Notes under the pieces: model-generated
The model's database searches: none
Told to the model about the DNA's origin: nothing
Seen by the model: the letters and a program-made list of their open reading frames with translations, nothing else
Made by a program: the position numbers and the translations under genes
Part shown: piece by piece, positions 28,816-38,782 of the stretch
Position numbering within the stretch: the first letter of the stretch is position 1
Layout: the number at the start of each line of letters is the position of its first letter
NCBI RefSeq assembly: GCF_000332475.2
Contig: NZ_AOGX02000015.1
Span: 868,001-932,000, forward strand
DNA from: Leptospira yanagawae serovar Saopaulo str. Sao Paulo = ATCC 700523
GTDB lineage: Bacteria; Spirochaetota; Leptospiria; Leptospirales; Leptospiraceae
Length of the DNA stretch: 64,000 nucleotides
Direction of reading: 5' to 3'

Positions 28816-31212
28816 ATGAGCATACGTTACAAATTCTTATTAATATTGAGTGTGAGTCAAATTCTTCTTGTGATTGCACTCACAACCAGTTTTGCCTATC
28901 TTTTACAGTCGGTTAAAAACATCCCACAAACCCAACGTGCAGAAGACTTATCGCGGAATTTCCAAAGGGAATTAGAGTTCAAAGAGGAAAAATTAAGATT
29001 ATTATTAGAAGAAATTACGTTTAACGCAAGAACCAGGGAAATTTTAGACAGGGGTCTTCGTGATCGTCAAGTTTTACAAAAAGAACTACCTTATTTGCAA
29101 GAAATTCTAAAACGGTATGGGCTTTCTATTTTTGAATTGGGTGATAACCAAGGAAAGGTGGTGTTTCGAGTCCATAGGCCAAAGGATTTTGGTGATGATA
29201 AAAAAAACCAACCTATCATCCAAAATGCCTTAAATGGACAAGCGACAGCTGCATTAGAAGATGGGCATAGTGGCCTTGGGTTTCGATTGGCTGCTCCTCT
29301 TTTTGGAAGAGGGACTCTGCTCATTGGCCAAGTTGTTGATGATAATTTTACCAAAACAATTTCCAAAGACAATCGAATCCATTTGGCCATTTTCCAAGAA
29401 GGAAAAGTGAAAACCATTGGCTCTGACATGGTTCGAATGGTGATGAATGAAAATCCAAATTTACTCCTAGAAGAACAACGATTCCATTTTCAGGACAAAC
29501 CTTATTATTTAGTGAAAATTCCATATCTTGGCACCTCGCAATCCATCAAACAATTGGTATTCCATGTGATGATTGATGAAAACGAAGTGGAATCAAAAAC
29601 TTGGAAAATTTGGTCGTTTTTTGTAGTCGCATCTTTAGTGTTATGTGGTGTTATCTTTTTGATTTCCTTTTTATTTTCTCGAGATATGGTGGAAGCAATC
29701 AAACTATTAACTTCGGCCATGGTGGATTTAGACCAATGGAAACCAGAAACTCTTCCTACACATCGCAGTGATGAAATTGGACAAATGGGAAGAGTATTTG
29801 TCGAAATGAAAGAAGAGCTCGCCGAACACCAAAACCATTTGGAAGAGATGGTGAACCAACGAACTAGGGAATTAAATGAAACACTCTCTGAAATGCAGAA
29901 AATGCAAGAAAAACAAGATGGTGATTATTTTTTAACATCCCTTTTGATCAAACCTCTCAAAGGATCATTTGCGAAATCCGAAACTGTTTCCATTAAAATT
30001 TTTGAAAGGCAAATGAAACAATTTAAGTTTCGTAACAAACAATCAGAGATCGGTGGAGACTTATCTGTATCCGATTCGATTTATTTGATGGGGAAAAAAT
30101 ATACAGTTTTTTTAAACGCAGATGCTATGGGGAAATCCATCCAAGGGGCAGGGGGAGCATTGGTTATGGGAACGGTGTTTAAATCCATCATCACCCGTAC
30201 TCAAAAACTAAGATACATGCAAGACCGTCACCCCGAACGCTGGTTAAAGGAATGTTTCCAAGAAGTTCATAATGTGTTTATCAGTTTTGATGGGCATATG
30301 TTGTTATCAGCTATTTTAGGTTTGGTGGATGAGGAAACAGGAACTCTGTATTATATCAATGCTGAACACCCTTGGATTGTATTGTATCGAGATGGAGTTG
30401 CGAGTTTTCTAGAAAACGAACACTCATTGCGCAAGATTGGATTTACAGAAATGAGTGGGGATGAAGTGGTCATTCAAATTTATCCATTAAGACCAGGAGA
30501 TGTTTTAATTTTAGGATCTGATGGCCGTGATGATTTGTTTGTGGGTCATTCGGGTGGAAATCGAAAAATAAATGATGATGAAACGGTTTTCCTTCGCCAT
30601 GTAACGGAAGGTGGTGGTGATTTGGCAGAGATCTGTCGTGTGCTTATGTTATTTGGTGAATTGACTGACGATTTAAGTTTGATGCGGATTTCATTTTTAG
30701 AAGAAGTTGCGTACGCTGCCAAAGAATCTACAAAAAATAATGTTTATTATAAAATGTTGGGTGAAGGAATTCAGTCTTACCGCGATGGAGAATGGAACAA
30801 CGCCATTTACGCTTTGGAACTTGCTTTGGAATCGGAACCTGATGATCTGTATTGTTTGAGAGAATTGTCAAAACTATACATGAAATCAAAAGACTATGAG
30901 AAAGCAATCGTACTTGCGAATCGGTATTTACAATTAAATCCAGGGGATACTGACTTTTTATTTTATATAGCCTATGCTCACAAACAGAAACGTGATTTTG
31001 TTTTGGCTACTGATTATGCAGAAAGATTAAGATACAGAGATCCCAAAAATTTTAACAATCTACTTTTGCTTGCTGAGATTTTAATGCACCGTCGTGATAT
31101 TGAACGTTCTAAAGAGGTATTACTTGCCTTACAAGAAATGGCACCAGAAAATCCGAAACTTTTAAAACTCAAAAACTTTTGGAAAAAAATGGTCACAACT
31201 TCAGTCACCTAA
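28816..31212 (+). CDS. SpoIIE-type protein phosphatase with sensor, HAMP and TPR domains
   Basis: A 798-residue membrane protein. Membrane helices lie at about 8-30 and 263-285 and enclose an extracellular sensor of cache type (residues 31-262). A HAMP segment and coiled coil precede a PP2C/SpoIIE phosphatase domain (about 370-640), marked by EIGGDLSVSDSI, NADAMGKSIQGAGGALVMGT, the late GDVLILGSDGRDDLF and LTDDLSLMRI. TPR repeats fill the C-terminus (GEWNNAIYALELALESEPDD, DYEKAIVLANRYLQLNPGD). It probably dephosphorylates a STAS anti-sigma antagonist; the one at 31251 is convergent, 39 bp away, and is a natural candidate. Confidence 0.85.
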   Translation: MSIRYKFLLILSVSQILLVIALTTSFAYLLQSVKNIPQTQRAEDLSRNFQRELEFKEEKLRLLLEEITFNARTREILDRGLRDRQVLQKELPYLQEILKRYGLSIFELGDNQGKVVFRVHRPKDFGDDKKNQPIIQNALNGQATAALEDGHSGLGFRLAAPLFGRGTLLIGQVVDDNFTKTISKDNRIHLAIFQEGKVKTIGSDMVRMVMNENPNLLLEEQRFHFQDKPYYLVKIPYLGTSQSIKQLVFHVMIDENEVESKTWKIWSFFVVASLVLCGVIFLISFLFSRDMVEAIKLLTSAMVDLDQWKPETLPTHRSDEIGQMGRVFVEMKEELAEHQNHLEEMVNQRTRELNETLSEMQKMQEKQDGDYFLTSLLIKPLKGSFAKSETVSIKIFERQMKQFKFRNKQSEIGGDLSVSDSIYLMGKKYTVFLNADAMGKSIQGAGGALVMGTVFKSIITRTQKLRYMQDRHPERWLKECFQEVHNVFISFDGHMLLSAILGLVDEETGTLYYINAEHPWIVLYRDGVASFLENEHSLRKIGFTEMSGDEVVIQIYPLRPGDVLILGSDGRDDLFVGHSGGNRKINDDETVFLRHVTEGGGDLAEICRVLMLFGELTDDLSLMRISFLEEVAYAAKESTKNNVYYKMLGEGIQSYRDGEWNNAIYALELALESEPDDLYCLRELSKLYMKSKDYEKAIVLANRYLQLNPGDTDFLFYIAYAHKQKRDFVLATDYAERLRYRDPKNFNNLLLLAEILMHRRDIERSKEVLLALQEMAPENPKLLKLKNFWKKMVTTSVT

Positions 31213-31250
31213 TTTAGGTAAAATGGATTGGATCTGGTTTATCTTTAAAA

Positions 31251-31589
31251 TTAGGAATGGAAGGATTGGATTGCATCTTCTGTTGATTCAAAGATTTGAA
31301 TGACGGAAGATATTTTTGAAATACGAAAGATTTGACGAATGGTTTTGGAAACGTTTACAATTCGTAATCCACCACCTAATTCTGTTAGTTTGTCGTTTAA
31401 AGACATGATGAGTCCAAATCCAGAAGAGTCGATAAAACTAACACCTTCCAAGTCGAAAATAAATCTGTGTTCGGATTGGGACGCAGATTCTTTGATCCTT
31501 TCCTTTAAGATACCGGCATTTAACATGTCTAAGTTGCCGAAAAGTTTCAGGACTACAATTCCGTTCGTTTTAGATTCCGTATATTCCAT
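31251..31589 (-). CDS. STAS anti-sigma factor antagonist
   Basis: A 112-residue single STAS domain. The target serine is in the usual loop FIDSSGFGLIMSLNDKL, preceded by VLKLFGNLDMLNAGILKERI. Such proteins bind and neutralise a serine kinase/anti-sigma factor unless phosphorylated. No kinase is next to it. It faces the SpoIIE phosphatase gene, suggesting one module. A second STAS protein lies at 61414. Confidence 0.9.
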   Translation of the reverse strand: MEYTESKTNGIVVLKLFGNLDMLNAGILKERIKESASQSEHRFIFDLEGVSFIDSSGFGLIMSLNDKLTELGGGLRIVNVSKTIRQIFRISKISSVIQIFESTEDAIQSFHS

Positions 31590-31633
31590 CGAATCGCTTA
31601 GAGAATAGCTAGTTTTCCGAATTGGTCAATAGT

Positions 31634-33682
31634 TTAATTCACAAACTTATCCCATTTTTCATCAACGGAAATGTTTCGTAAAATCCGCCAAATGAGTTTG
31701 GATCCATTTTCCGAATTGGTCATGATGACCACCCCATATCCTTTTTCAGCATTGAATATGGCGAGCGATTTATGTCCCTTTGTGTGCCCCCCATGGAAAA
31801 AATACTCCGTTTTCCCAGTGCGGTTCAAAAAGAAACCATGAGCAACAAGTGCATGGACGGTTAAACTGGCTGCACTCATCTTTGGTGAAAGTAAGTATTC
31901 CGCTGATTCCTTACTTAAAAATTCAGATCGTCCTTGTTTTGCTTTGGCCACCTCATTGAATACGATCCCCACCTCTTCGGGAGTTGTCCAAAGCCCTCCG
32001 GAAGAAAGTTCAGGTGTTACGAATATTTTTTCAGGTAAAAGATTTCCTAACTCATCATAACCATCACAACGATCATTTGCTTCTTTTAAATTCTGCCGAA
32101 AGGTACTACGTTTCATTTGTAAAGGTTGGAAAACAATTTCTTCCATAAGAGTGGGGAAAGGTTTTCCCGTACGTTCTGTAAGGATTTCTTGGACGATACT
32201 ATACCCTCCACCGGAATATCTCGATTTCGTTCCTGGTTTGTAGTATAATTTTAATCCATTTCCTTTGGAAGTATTTGTGTCTTTTAAATCTTTCAGATGT
32301 TTTTTTCCAGAGTTGATAGGATCATCCCAATTCCCTTTTTCTGTGAGCCCACTTGTGTGAGACAATAACAAGTCTAAATTTACCAAACTTCTTTTTTTAC
32401 CCTTAGGTACGGACACTTTGAACTGTTTTAGTTTTCCGATCCAATTGGAATATAAGTCAAGTTGCCCAGTTTCCACTAATCGTAAGGTAGCAGTTGCTGT
32501 CATTGTTTTGGATAAAGAACCTGCTCGAAACAAAGTTTGTTGTGATTTGGTTCCATACATTTTTTTCCAACTTAAGGAATAGTTTTTAAAAACAGCGATA
32601 CCAAGAGATGGAACTTTTTCTTCCTTCATAAGGTCTTCAATGTATATTTCGTTTGGGGAACCAGTTTTCTTTTTTAGATTTAGTTTTTTTGCATTGAAGA
32701 TGATTTCAGTAAGTGTAGACTTAATGGAAGAAAGATCACCTTTACTCACTCCATAGGGACTCACAATCGATATAAAAATTCTACTTTTTAAATCATGGTA
32801 GAGAAAATTAGAAATTCCCTTTTTTTTTCCGTAAGTCCAATAAAAATAATCACCGACATAAACCCCTTCTCCAAAAGAAATTGGATCTTCTGCAATCGCA
32901 TCTGTTAACACAGTTTTTTTGAGAATGGAATTTTTGGATTCCTTTGAAATGAGTTTTGTTTTTCGAATGGTTTCGACAAAGAGTAATAAGTCTTCTGGTG
33001 TACTTAAAATTCCACTGTTTCCAAGAAGAGTTTCATTTCCATCAACAGAAGAGTGTTTCATCCCTAGTGGTTGGAATATTTCTTCGTTTACGACTGCGGA
33101 ATAGGGTTGAGATGTTACTGCTTCGATGACATAAGCCAAAAACAAATAATCCAATCGGCTATACTTCCAATATTCTCCTGGTGAGAAGTTAGGTTTCAAA
33201 TTGGATTCAATGAAAGATTTTTTAATATCCTCTCGTTTAAAATTGGATTTTTCGGAATCAAAATTTGGTAAAAATTCTATGATTTTGGGTAATCCAGATG
33301 TATGTCGTAACAAATGTTCAATGGTTGTTTTGGAATGAGGAAACCACTTGATATGATTTTTGACAGGATCCGTAAGAGAAATTTTCTTTTTTTCCACAAG
33401 TTTATGGATCAGAAATGTAGTGAAAAGTTTGGATGATTCTCCCAAGGGGAAACTATGTTTTTTGTAAAGTTGGGAGCGTTTTTTTTGTTTCCCAGAGTAA
33501 ATGGTTTCTCTGAATAAAACGGTATCATCTTGAGAAATGAGAACAACACCTTGGAACCCATCTTGTTTGATTTTTTTTCGGATTTTTTCTTTTGTTTCTT
33601 CAGAAAAGGAACCGATCTCATCTTCTGAACAGTTTATCAATGCTAAACTGAACAGAAGGCAAATGAAGATCCGAAACATCAT
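31634..33682 (-). CDS. Lipoprotein with two tandem beta-lactamase/S12 domains, first one degenerate
   Basis: A 682-residue protein with leader ending ALINC (Cys18 as lipid site). Domain 1 (about 25-335) aligns to the serine beta-lactamase/S12 fold, but where the SxxK nucleophile should be it reads GESSK, with Glu82 in place of Ser. It retains HLLRHTSGLP and a YSR in place of YxN. Domain 2 (about 345-680) is intact at this motif (AGSLSK, Ser389 and Lys392), with LLSHTSGL, YSGGGYSIVQ and a late HGGHTKGH. Probably an envelope peptidase or esterase with a non-catalytic first copy. gpmI lies 17 bp upstream, on the same strand. Confidence 0.8.
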   Translation of the reverse strand: MMFRIFICLLFSLALINCSEDEIGSFSEETKEKIRKKIKQDGFQGVVLISQDDTVLFRETIYSGKQKKRSQLYKKHSFPLGESSKLFTTFLIHKLVEKKKISLTDPVKNHIKWFPHSKTTIEHLLRHTSGLPKIIEFLPNFDSEKSNFKREDIKKSFIESNLKPNFSPGEYWKYSRLDYLFLAYVIEAVTSQPYSAVVNEEIFQPLGMKHSSVDGNETLLGNSGILSTPEDLLLFVETIRKTKLISKESKNSILKKTVLTDAIAEDPISFGEGVYVGDYFYWTYGKKKGISNFLYHDLKSRIFISIVSPYGVSKGDLSSIKSTLTEIIFNAKKLNLKKKTGSPNEIYIEDLMKEEKVPSLGIAVFKNYSLSWKKMYGTKSQQTLFRAGSLSKTMTATATLRLVETGQLDLYSNWIGKLKQFKVSVPKGKKRSLVNLDLLLSHTSGLTEKGNWDDPINSGKKHLKDLKDTNTSKGNGLKLYYKPGTKSRYSGGGYSIVQEILTERTGKPFPTLMEEIVFQPLQMKRSTFRQNLKEANDRCDGYDELGNLLPEKIFVTPELSSGGLWTTPEEVGIVFNEVAKAKQGRSEFLSKESAEYLLSPKMSAASLTVHALVAHGFFLNRTGKTEYFFHGGHTKGHKSLAIFNAEKGYGVVIMTNSENGSKLIWRILRNISVDEKWDKFVN

Positions 33683-33699
33683 ATAGGTGGTAACAACTA

Positions 33700-35349
33700 C
33701 TATCTTTTGATTAGACTTGGATGGTATCCTTCTGGAGCTTCAAATCCTAATAAATCCATCATCGTTGCGGCTACGTTTGCAAGTCCAATGCCTTCTAAAT
33801 TTGAATTCAGTTGGATGTTTCCTTTTGGGTCATAGAGTACAAATTGTACGGGGTTCAGAGTATGACTTGTTTTGGGAACCGGTTTTCCATCTTTTGCTGT
33901 TTGTGCATTTCCCTTTTTATCCAATTGGTACATTTCGTCGGCATTACCATGATCCGCAGTGATACACAGAACGGTATTTGTTTCGTCGCAAATTTTTTTG
34001 ATCCGATCCAAACAAAGATCCAAGTATTCCAATCCTTTTACAGTGGCATCCATATTTCCCGTATGCCCCACCATATCTCCGTTAGCATAATTCACACGAA
34101 GGAAGGGGTATTTATGTGAAGTAAGAGCTAATACTAAGTTGTCTGTGATTTCTTTGGCTTTCATTTCTGGTTTTTGATCAAAGGGGATGATATCTGATTT
34201 TACTTCTTCATAGGTTTCGATCGTTTGATTGAAATAACCAGACCTGTTTCCGTTCCAAAAAAAGGTTACATGCCCAAACTTTTGTGTTTCGGAAAGCGCA
34301 TATTGGGCAATCCCTTCATTGGCAAAGTATTCACCCATCGTTCTATCGATGGCGGGAGGTGCAACTAAGTATTGTTTGGGGATAAAAAGATCTCCATCAT
34401 ATTGCATCATACCCGCAAATTCAATTTTCGGAAATCGTTTGCGATTGAATGTTGTTAAGTTTTCTTCTGTGAATGCTCTAGAGATTTCAATGGCACGATC
34501 CCCTCGGAAGTTAAAAAACACAACAGAGTCATTGTCTAAAACTTTGCCGACTGGATTTCCGCTTTGGTCTCCGATCACAAACCCTGGTAAGTATTGGTCA
34601 ATGACGGACGGATTTTCAACTCGGAAAGTTTCGATTGCTTCATTTGCGGAATGAAACATTCTACCTTCCCCTTCCACATGGTGGTTCCAACCTCTTTCTA
34701 CCATGGACCAATCGGCATCATAACGATCCATGGTTAATTCCATACGACCACCACCAGATGCGATTAAGATATCTGTGCCTGCCTTTCTAAGAGTATCTAA
34801 GTATGTTTCAAATGGAATTAGATAGTCTAACGCTGATTTTTCGGGAACATCCCTTCCATCAAGTAAGATATGTAATCTGATTTTTTTAATATTTTCTTTG
34901 ATTGCATTATCGATGAGGGCCTTTAAGTGATCGATATGACTATGTACGTTTCCATCAGAAAAAAGACCAAGTAAGTGAAAGGTGGATTGATTGGATAAAC
35001 AATTGGAAATCAACTTTTTCCAAATAGGTCCTTGGAATAAAGATCCATTTTCGATGGATTGTGATACTAGTTTTGCTCCTTGGTCAAAGATTCGACCAGA
35101 ACCCAAAACATTGTGACCCACTTCAGAGTTTCCCATATCTTCGTCACTTGGCATTCCTACTGCAGTTCCATGTGCTTTTAATAAAACTGTGGGATGGTTT
35201 TTCCATAAACCTTTGAGAACAGGCATATTGGCTTTTGCAACTGCATTGCCGTTTTCAAATCCTTTTTCTGTGTAACCAACACCATCTAATACGAGAAGTA
35301 AAACTTGTTTGGCAAGTGGTCCTTGCGGATGTTTTTTAAGAGTTAACAT
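33700..35349 (-). CDS. gpmI: 2,3-bisphosphoglycerate-independent phosphoglycerate mutase
   Basis: A 549-residue glycolytic enzyme interconverting 3- and 2-phosphoglycerate. It has the metal and nucleophile region [20 protein letters not shown] and [21 protein letters not shown] (Ser near residue 74), [30 protein letters not shown] and the late metal site [12 protein letters not shown]. Full length for the family. It is the first gene of a probable gpmI/serine-hydrolase pair on the minus strand. Confidence 0.95.
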   Translation of the reverse strand: MLTLKKHPQGPLAKQVLLLVLDGVGYTEKGFENGNAVAKANMPVLKGLWKNHPTVLLKAHGTAVGMPSDEDMGNSEVGHNVLGSGRIFDQGAKLVSQSIENGSLFQGPIWKKLISNCLSNQSTFHLLGLFSDGNVHSHIDHLKALIDNAIKENIKKIRLHILLDGRDVPEKSALDYLIPFETYLDTLRKAGTDILIASGGGRMELTMDRYDADWSMVERGWNHHVEGEGRMFHSANEAIETFRVENPSVIDQYLPGFVIGDQSGNPVGKVLDNDSVVFFNFRGDRAIEISRAFTEENLTTFNRKRFPKIEFAGMMQYDGDLFIPKQYLVAPPAIDRTMGEYFANEGIAQYALSETQKFGHVTFFWNGNRSGYFNQTIETYEEVKSDIIPFDQKPEMKAKEITDNLVLALTSHKYPFLRVNYANGDMVGHTGNMDATVKGLEYLDLCLDRIKKICDETNTVLCITADHGNADEMYQLDKKGNAQTAKDGKPVPKTSHTLNPVQFVLYDPKGNIQLNSNLEGIGLANVAATMMDLLGFEAPEGYHPSLIKR

Positions 35350-35384
35350 AAATTAGATTCCCCTGTCTTTTTCCATTTTGAAAA

Positions 35385-36620
35385 TTAGGGAAGATTTTGC
35401 AACTGGAAGATATCAAAAGGTGTTAGTTCTACAGAACTAGGAATTGGATTTAACAAAACGTTTCCAATACTTGTATCAAAGACATAAATTCCTGGTCTCG
35501 AAAAATCAGTGGAACCAACTAATAATTTTCCTTCGTTTGTAAGTAATAGTCCCGATAAACTGATCCCTATATTTCCTGGAATTTGTAATAAGGTACCTAA
35601 TTTTTCTCCCGTGCGAGGGCGGAAAACTTGGATGGTTTTGTTAAATCCTGCATCGAGAACTGATGCATATCCAAATTCCTCATTTTTAATCTGAAAGGAT
35701 AAGATGTCTCCACCTGCTACTTGTTCTGCATACAATCTTTCAGGATGAAACTGCCTTGTGCTCAAACGGAATGCAATGATTCCAGCATCGATTTGGGATA
35801 TGAATCCAACTCGCCCTACACAAGAAAAGACCAGATGTGGTTCTCCAAATAAAAATACTTTTTGGATTTTGGAACTTGGGTTGCGATAAGGTAAAGTATA
35901 TACCGCTCGGATTTGGTTTAAATCCATATCCACTTCAACCAAAAGTGAATCAGAGTTAGGTGGTAAATATCCGGAAACATCATTTCGATCAAGCCTTTGT
36001 AATAAAACAAACAAACTCGATCCATCTTGTACCATGTAGGATGCTTCTACAGAAGAGTCGGGAATTCCTGAAGTGGAAAAGGTTTCTTTTAGGGATGAAA
36101 AAGACACAGCTCCAATTTTAACACCAGAACTCCGACTGTGAATGACAAGTTCGTCTGCGTTGTACAAACTGATAAAGTATTTATCATTCCAAACCGCAAT
36201 GTCTTGTGGATTTTTCCCTTGTCCGACACTAAACTCTTGTTCGGTGAAAAAGCCCAGTTGTGGATTTAAAACTTGGATGGAATCCCGATTGAGACGATTG
36301 ACAATAAAAACTCGGTCATTGGAATAACGACCAACAGCATCAGAATGGATTGGTATGGATGTCGGAAATGTTGTGAATGAATTGGGTTCAAAGGTTTTAA
36401 ACCTTCCTCCGCTGGCAAAGTCTGAAGTGACTACCCCAACAGAAGTAGGAGAAGCTGATAAAAATAAAAATTGGAATAAACTAGGTTTTTCAATTTCCAA
36501 TTGGTTACATTGGAAAACAAATAGTATTAAAAATAAAATCTTCCGATGAGCAGTTTTATATTTGGTCTTTCCATTTTCTAATACGAGATAAAGGAGTCTG
36601 ATTGATAATTTTTTTTTCAT
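35385..36620 (-). CDS. Beta-propeller lipoprotein partnered with a TonB-dependent receptor
   Basis: A 411-residue protein. The leader ends LILFVFQC, with Cys39 as likely lipidation site. The remainder consists of repeated short beta-strand units with recurring pattern (YSNDRVFIVNRLNRDSIQVL, NDKYFISLYNADELVIHSRS, GKLLVGSTDFSRPGIYVFD), as in YncE-like propellers. The start codon shares one base with the stop of the receptor gene (TAATG), so the two are translationally coupled. In Bacteroidetes such a propeller lipoprotein next to BtuB (BtuG) captures cobalamin at the surface; the same role here is inference. Confidence 0.6.
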   Translation of the reverse strand: MKKKLSIRLLYLVLENGKTKYKTAHRKILFLILFVFQCNQLEIEKPSLFQFLFLSASPTSVGVVTSDFASGGRFKTFEPNSFTTFPTSIPIHSDAVGRYSNDRVFIVNRLNRDSIQVLNPQLGFFTEQEFSVGQGKNPQDIAVWNDKYFISLYNADELVIHSRSSGVKIGAVSFSSLKETFSTSGIPDSSVEASYMVQDGSSLFVLLQRLDRNDVSGYLPPNSDSLLVEVDMDLNQIRAVYTLPYRNPSSKIQKVFLFGEPHLVFSCVGRVGFISQIDAGIIAFRLSTRQFHPERLYAEQVAGGDILSFQIKNEEFGYASVLDAGFNKTIQVFRPRTGEKLGTLLQIPGNIGISLSGLLLTNEGKLLVGSTDFSRPGIYVFDTSIGNVLLNPIPSSVELTPFDIFQLQNLP

Positions 36621-38698
36621 TAGAATCGATAACTCCCTGTCATATAATAACTTCGACCTGGCAAAGGATAACCCACCAAATCTTCCACTCGTTTGTCTGT
36701 TAGATTACGCAGTTCAAAACCTATAATCAATTCATTTCCTGTTTCTTTATTTTTGTAAGCAGAGTATTGGAGATAGAGATTCCAAAATTGGCGAGCAGGC
36801 AAATAACCTAAATATTCATTGGTTCGATCACGGAAATTGGCTCCAATGTATTGGTATTCAATGCCAATTTCAGAAGATTCATTAAAATAGGCAAGTAAGG
36901 CACTGCCTTGGCTTTTGGAACGTAAAGGAAGGAATTTTCCATTTAACGCTGGTGATTCGGAGTAATTTCTTGCATCTTGGTAGGTATAATTGAAGTTAAA
37001 TTTTATTCCTTTATTCCAAATAATGTTTTGGTTTGTTTCCACACCTCGAATGAATGCTTGGCCAACATTTTCGGGCCTTAAAGTGAACTGCGAATTTGGT
37101 AAAAACAATATCATATCATAAATACGTTTTTGAAAATAAGAGATGTCGGATTGGATTTTCCAATTTGAATTTGGTTTTGCATTTAAATAAAAACCAATGT
37201 CTCCATTCCTACTTTGTTCCGGCCTTAATTTTGTATTCCCAACAATACTTCCTCGTTCTCCAAATAACTCTAAAAAACTTGGTATTCGAAAATCCTTACT
37301 GAGATTGGCCAATGATCCAAATTCTAAATTTTCATTTTTAATCCATACAATCTTTAATCCCAAACTTGGATTGGTGAAATTTTGCCTTACATAAAAAACA
37401 TCTGTTAGTGGATCAAGTAATTGGTTTCGAATACTTGTTTCATCTTTTCCGAAGCGATCTGTATATCGTTCAAATCGTACTTGAGGGACAAAAAACAAAC
37501 GATTCGAAAGTAAACGTATCTCATCTTGGAATGTAAAACTTTGAGAGTCCCTTCTTTTTTTTGGTTCCTTTCTCTCGGTTTCATGATTGGCTCGTTTTTC
37601 GTAGCGCGTAAAAAATTCTTGTTCTGTTTGGAAGGAAACACGAAGGACTTGGTAATACTCTAATAAGTACAATGTGGGAGATAATTGAAATCCATATTGA
37701 TTTGTTTTTGTATAGGCATTCGGTGTTCCAAAACTAAATTCAGATTTAGGATCAAACAAATCATCTTTTGCAAAATTCCCATAGGTTTTGGTTTCTAAGG
37801 TTAAGTTGGTGAATAAAAACTCATTGGTTTCTGTAGTGATGGCTGATGATAATTTACTAAATACTCTTCCTACAGATGTGGTTTGCCTGTTGCCAGGACC
37901 AGGTAATCCTTGTTTTCTGTGGATATAATCATTTAAAAAATTGATTTTGGTTTTGTCTAAAACAAAGGAAAGATTCCCAGTTAATCCAGTTTTTCGAAAT
38001 TGGGCATTCCTTCTTTCATCAAGGGTATCATCGTATGTATTAAATAAAACAGTTCCTTTGTTATTGAGGTATGTAAAATTTTGATCGGATGTTTCTTGGA
38101 GAGCTTGGAGGAAATAAGAACCATTCGTAAATTGGTCCATGTGGGTAACAGTGGCTTTTGCCGTTTTAAAACTACCTCCCATTAAATTCACTCGAGTGAT
38201 TGGTTTATCAATTTTTGATTTAGAGACAAGATTGATACTCCCACCAATTGCTGATCCGGAAAATCCTGCTGGTGTCCCTGATTTATAAATTTCAATTTTT
38301 TCTAAATTATCAAAAGGTAAATCAGCTAAGTTGATCTCACCACCTAACGAATTATTTATGGGAACTCCATTCCAATAAATTTTAGATTGATTGGGATTTG
38401 TTCCTCGTAACGAAAGTGTAGAATAGGAACCAAGTCCTCCGAATTGGCGGACCCTTACACCAGCTTCTCGGCTGAGTACATCGGGAAGGCTCATGTAACG
38501 AGTGTTTGATTGTTCTAAGTTGATTTCTTTTTGAAATCCGGTTGGATTTTTGCTGAAATTTGTATTTTTAGAATTGGAATCGACATTCGCTTTGATTTCA
38601 ACGGCCTCAGGTTCTTTTTTTGGAGGCTCTTGTGAGAAAAGGAGATTTGGTCCGAGGAACAAACAAATGAGGAAAATGAATTTGAATTGGGAAAGCAT
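36620..38698 (-). CDS. TonB-dependent outer-membrane receptor, BtuB-like
   Basis: ATG 38698 is preferred because it gives a signal peptide at once (MLSQFKFIFLICLFLGPNLL then FSQEPP); an upstream TTG at 38728 would add ten residues. The plug domain is clear: TRYMSLPDVLSREAGVRVRQ, LRGTNPNQSKIYWNGVPI, LEKIEIYKSGTPAGFSGSAI and GGSINLVSK. A 22-strand type barrel follows, ending in an aromatic residue (GSYRF). The plug pattern is closest to BtuB-type receptors for cobalamin. The 84 bp up to the divergent kinase gene contain no cobalamin riboswitch that I can see. Confidence 0.85.
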   Translation of the reverse strand: MLSQFKFIFLICLFLGPNLLFSQEPPKKEPEAVEIKANVDSNSKNTNFSKNPTGFQKEINLEQSNTRYMSLPDVLSREAGVRVRQFGGLGSYSTLSLRGTNPNQSKIYWNGVPINNSLGGEINLADLPFDNLEKIEIYKSGTPAGFSGSAIGGSINLVSKSKIDKPITRVNLMGGSFKTAKATVTHMDQFTNGSYFLQALQETSDQNFTYLNNKGTVLFNTYDDTLDERRNAQFRKTGLTGNLSFVLDKTKINFLNDYIHRKQGLPGPGNRQTTSVGRVFSKLSSAITTETNEFLFTNLTLETKTYGNFAKDDLFDPKSEFSFGTPNAYTKTNQYGFQLSPTLYLLEYYQVLRVSFQTEQEFFTRYEKRANHETERKEPKKRRDSQSFTFQDEIRLLSNRLFFVPQVRFERYTDRFGKDETSIRNQLLDPLTDVFYVRQNFTNPSLGLKIVWIKNENLEFGSLANLSKDFRIPSFLELFGERGSIVGNTKLRPEQSRNGDIGFYLNAKPNSNWKIQSDISYFQKRIYDMILFLPNSQFTLRPENVGQAFIRGVETNQNIIWNKGIKFNFNYTYQDARNYSESPALNGKFLPLRSKSQGSALLAYFNESSEIGIEYQYIGANFRDRTNEYLGYLPARQFWNLYLQYSAYKNKETGNELIIGFELRNLTDKRVEDLVGYPLPGRSYYMTGSYRF

Positions 38699-38782
38699 GA
38701 AGTCGTTTTTTTCTCGGTACCTTGTCAAACTGAAATAGGAAAATTGAGTGTCAATTCCCTAAAGGAAAAAAGCATTGGTATC

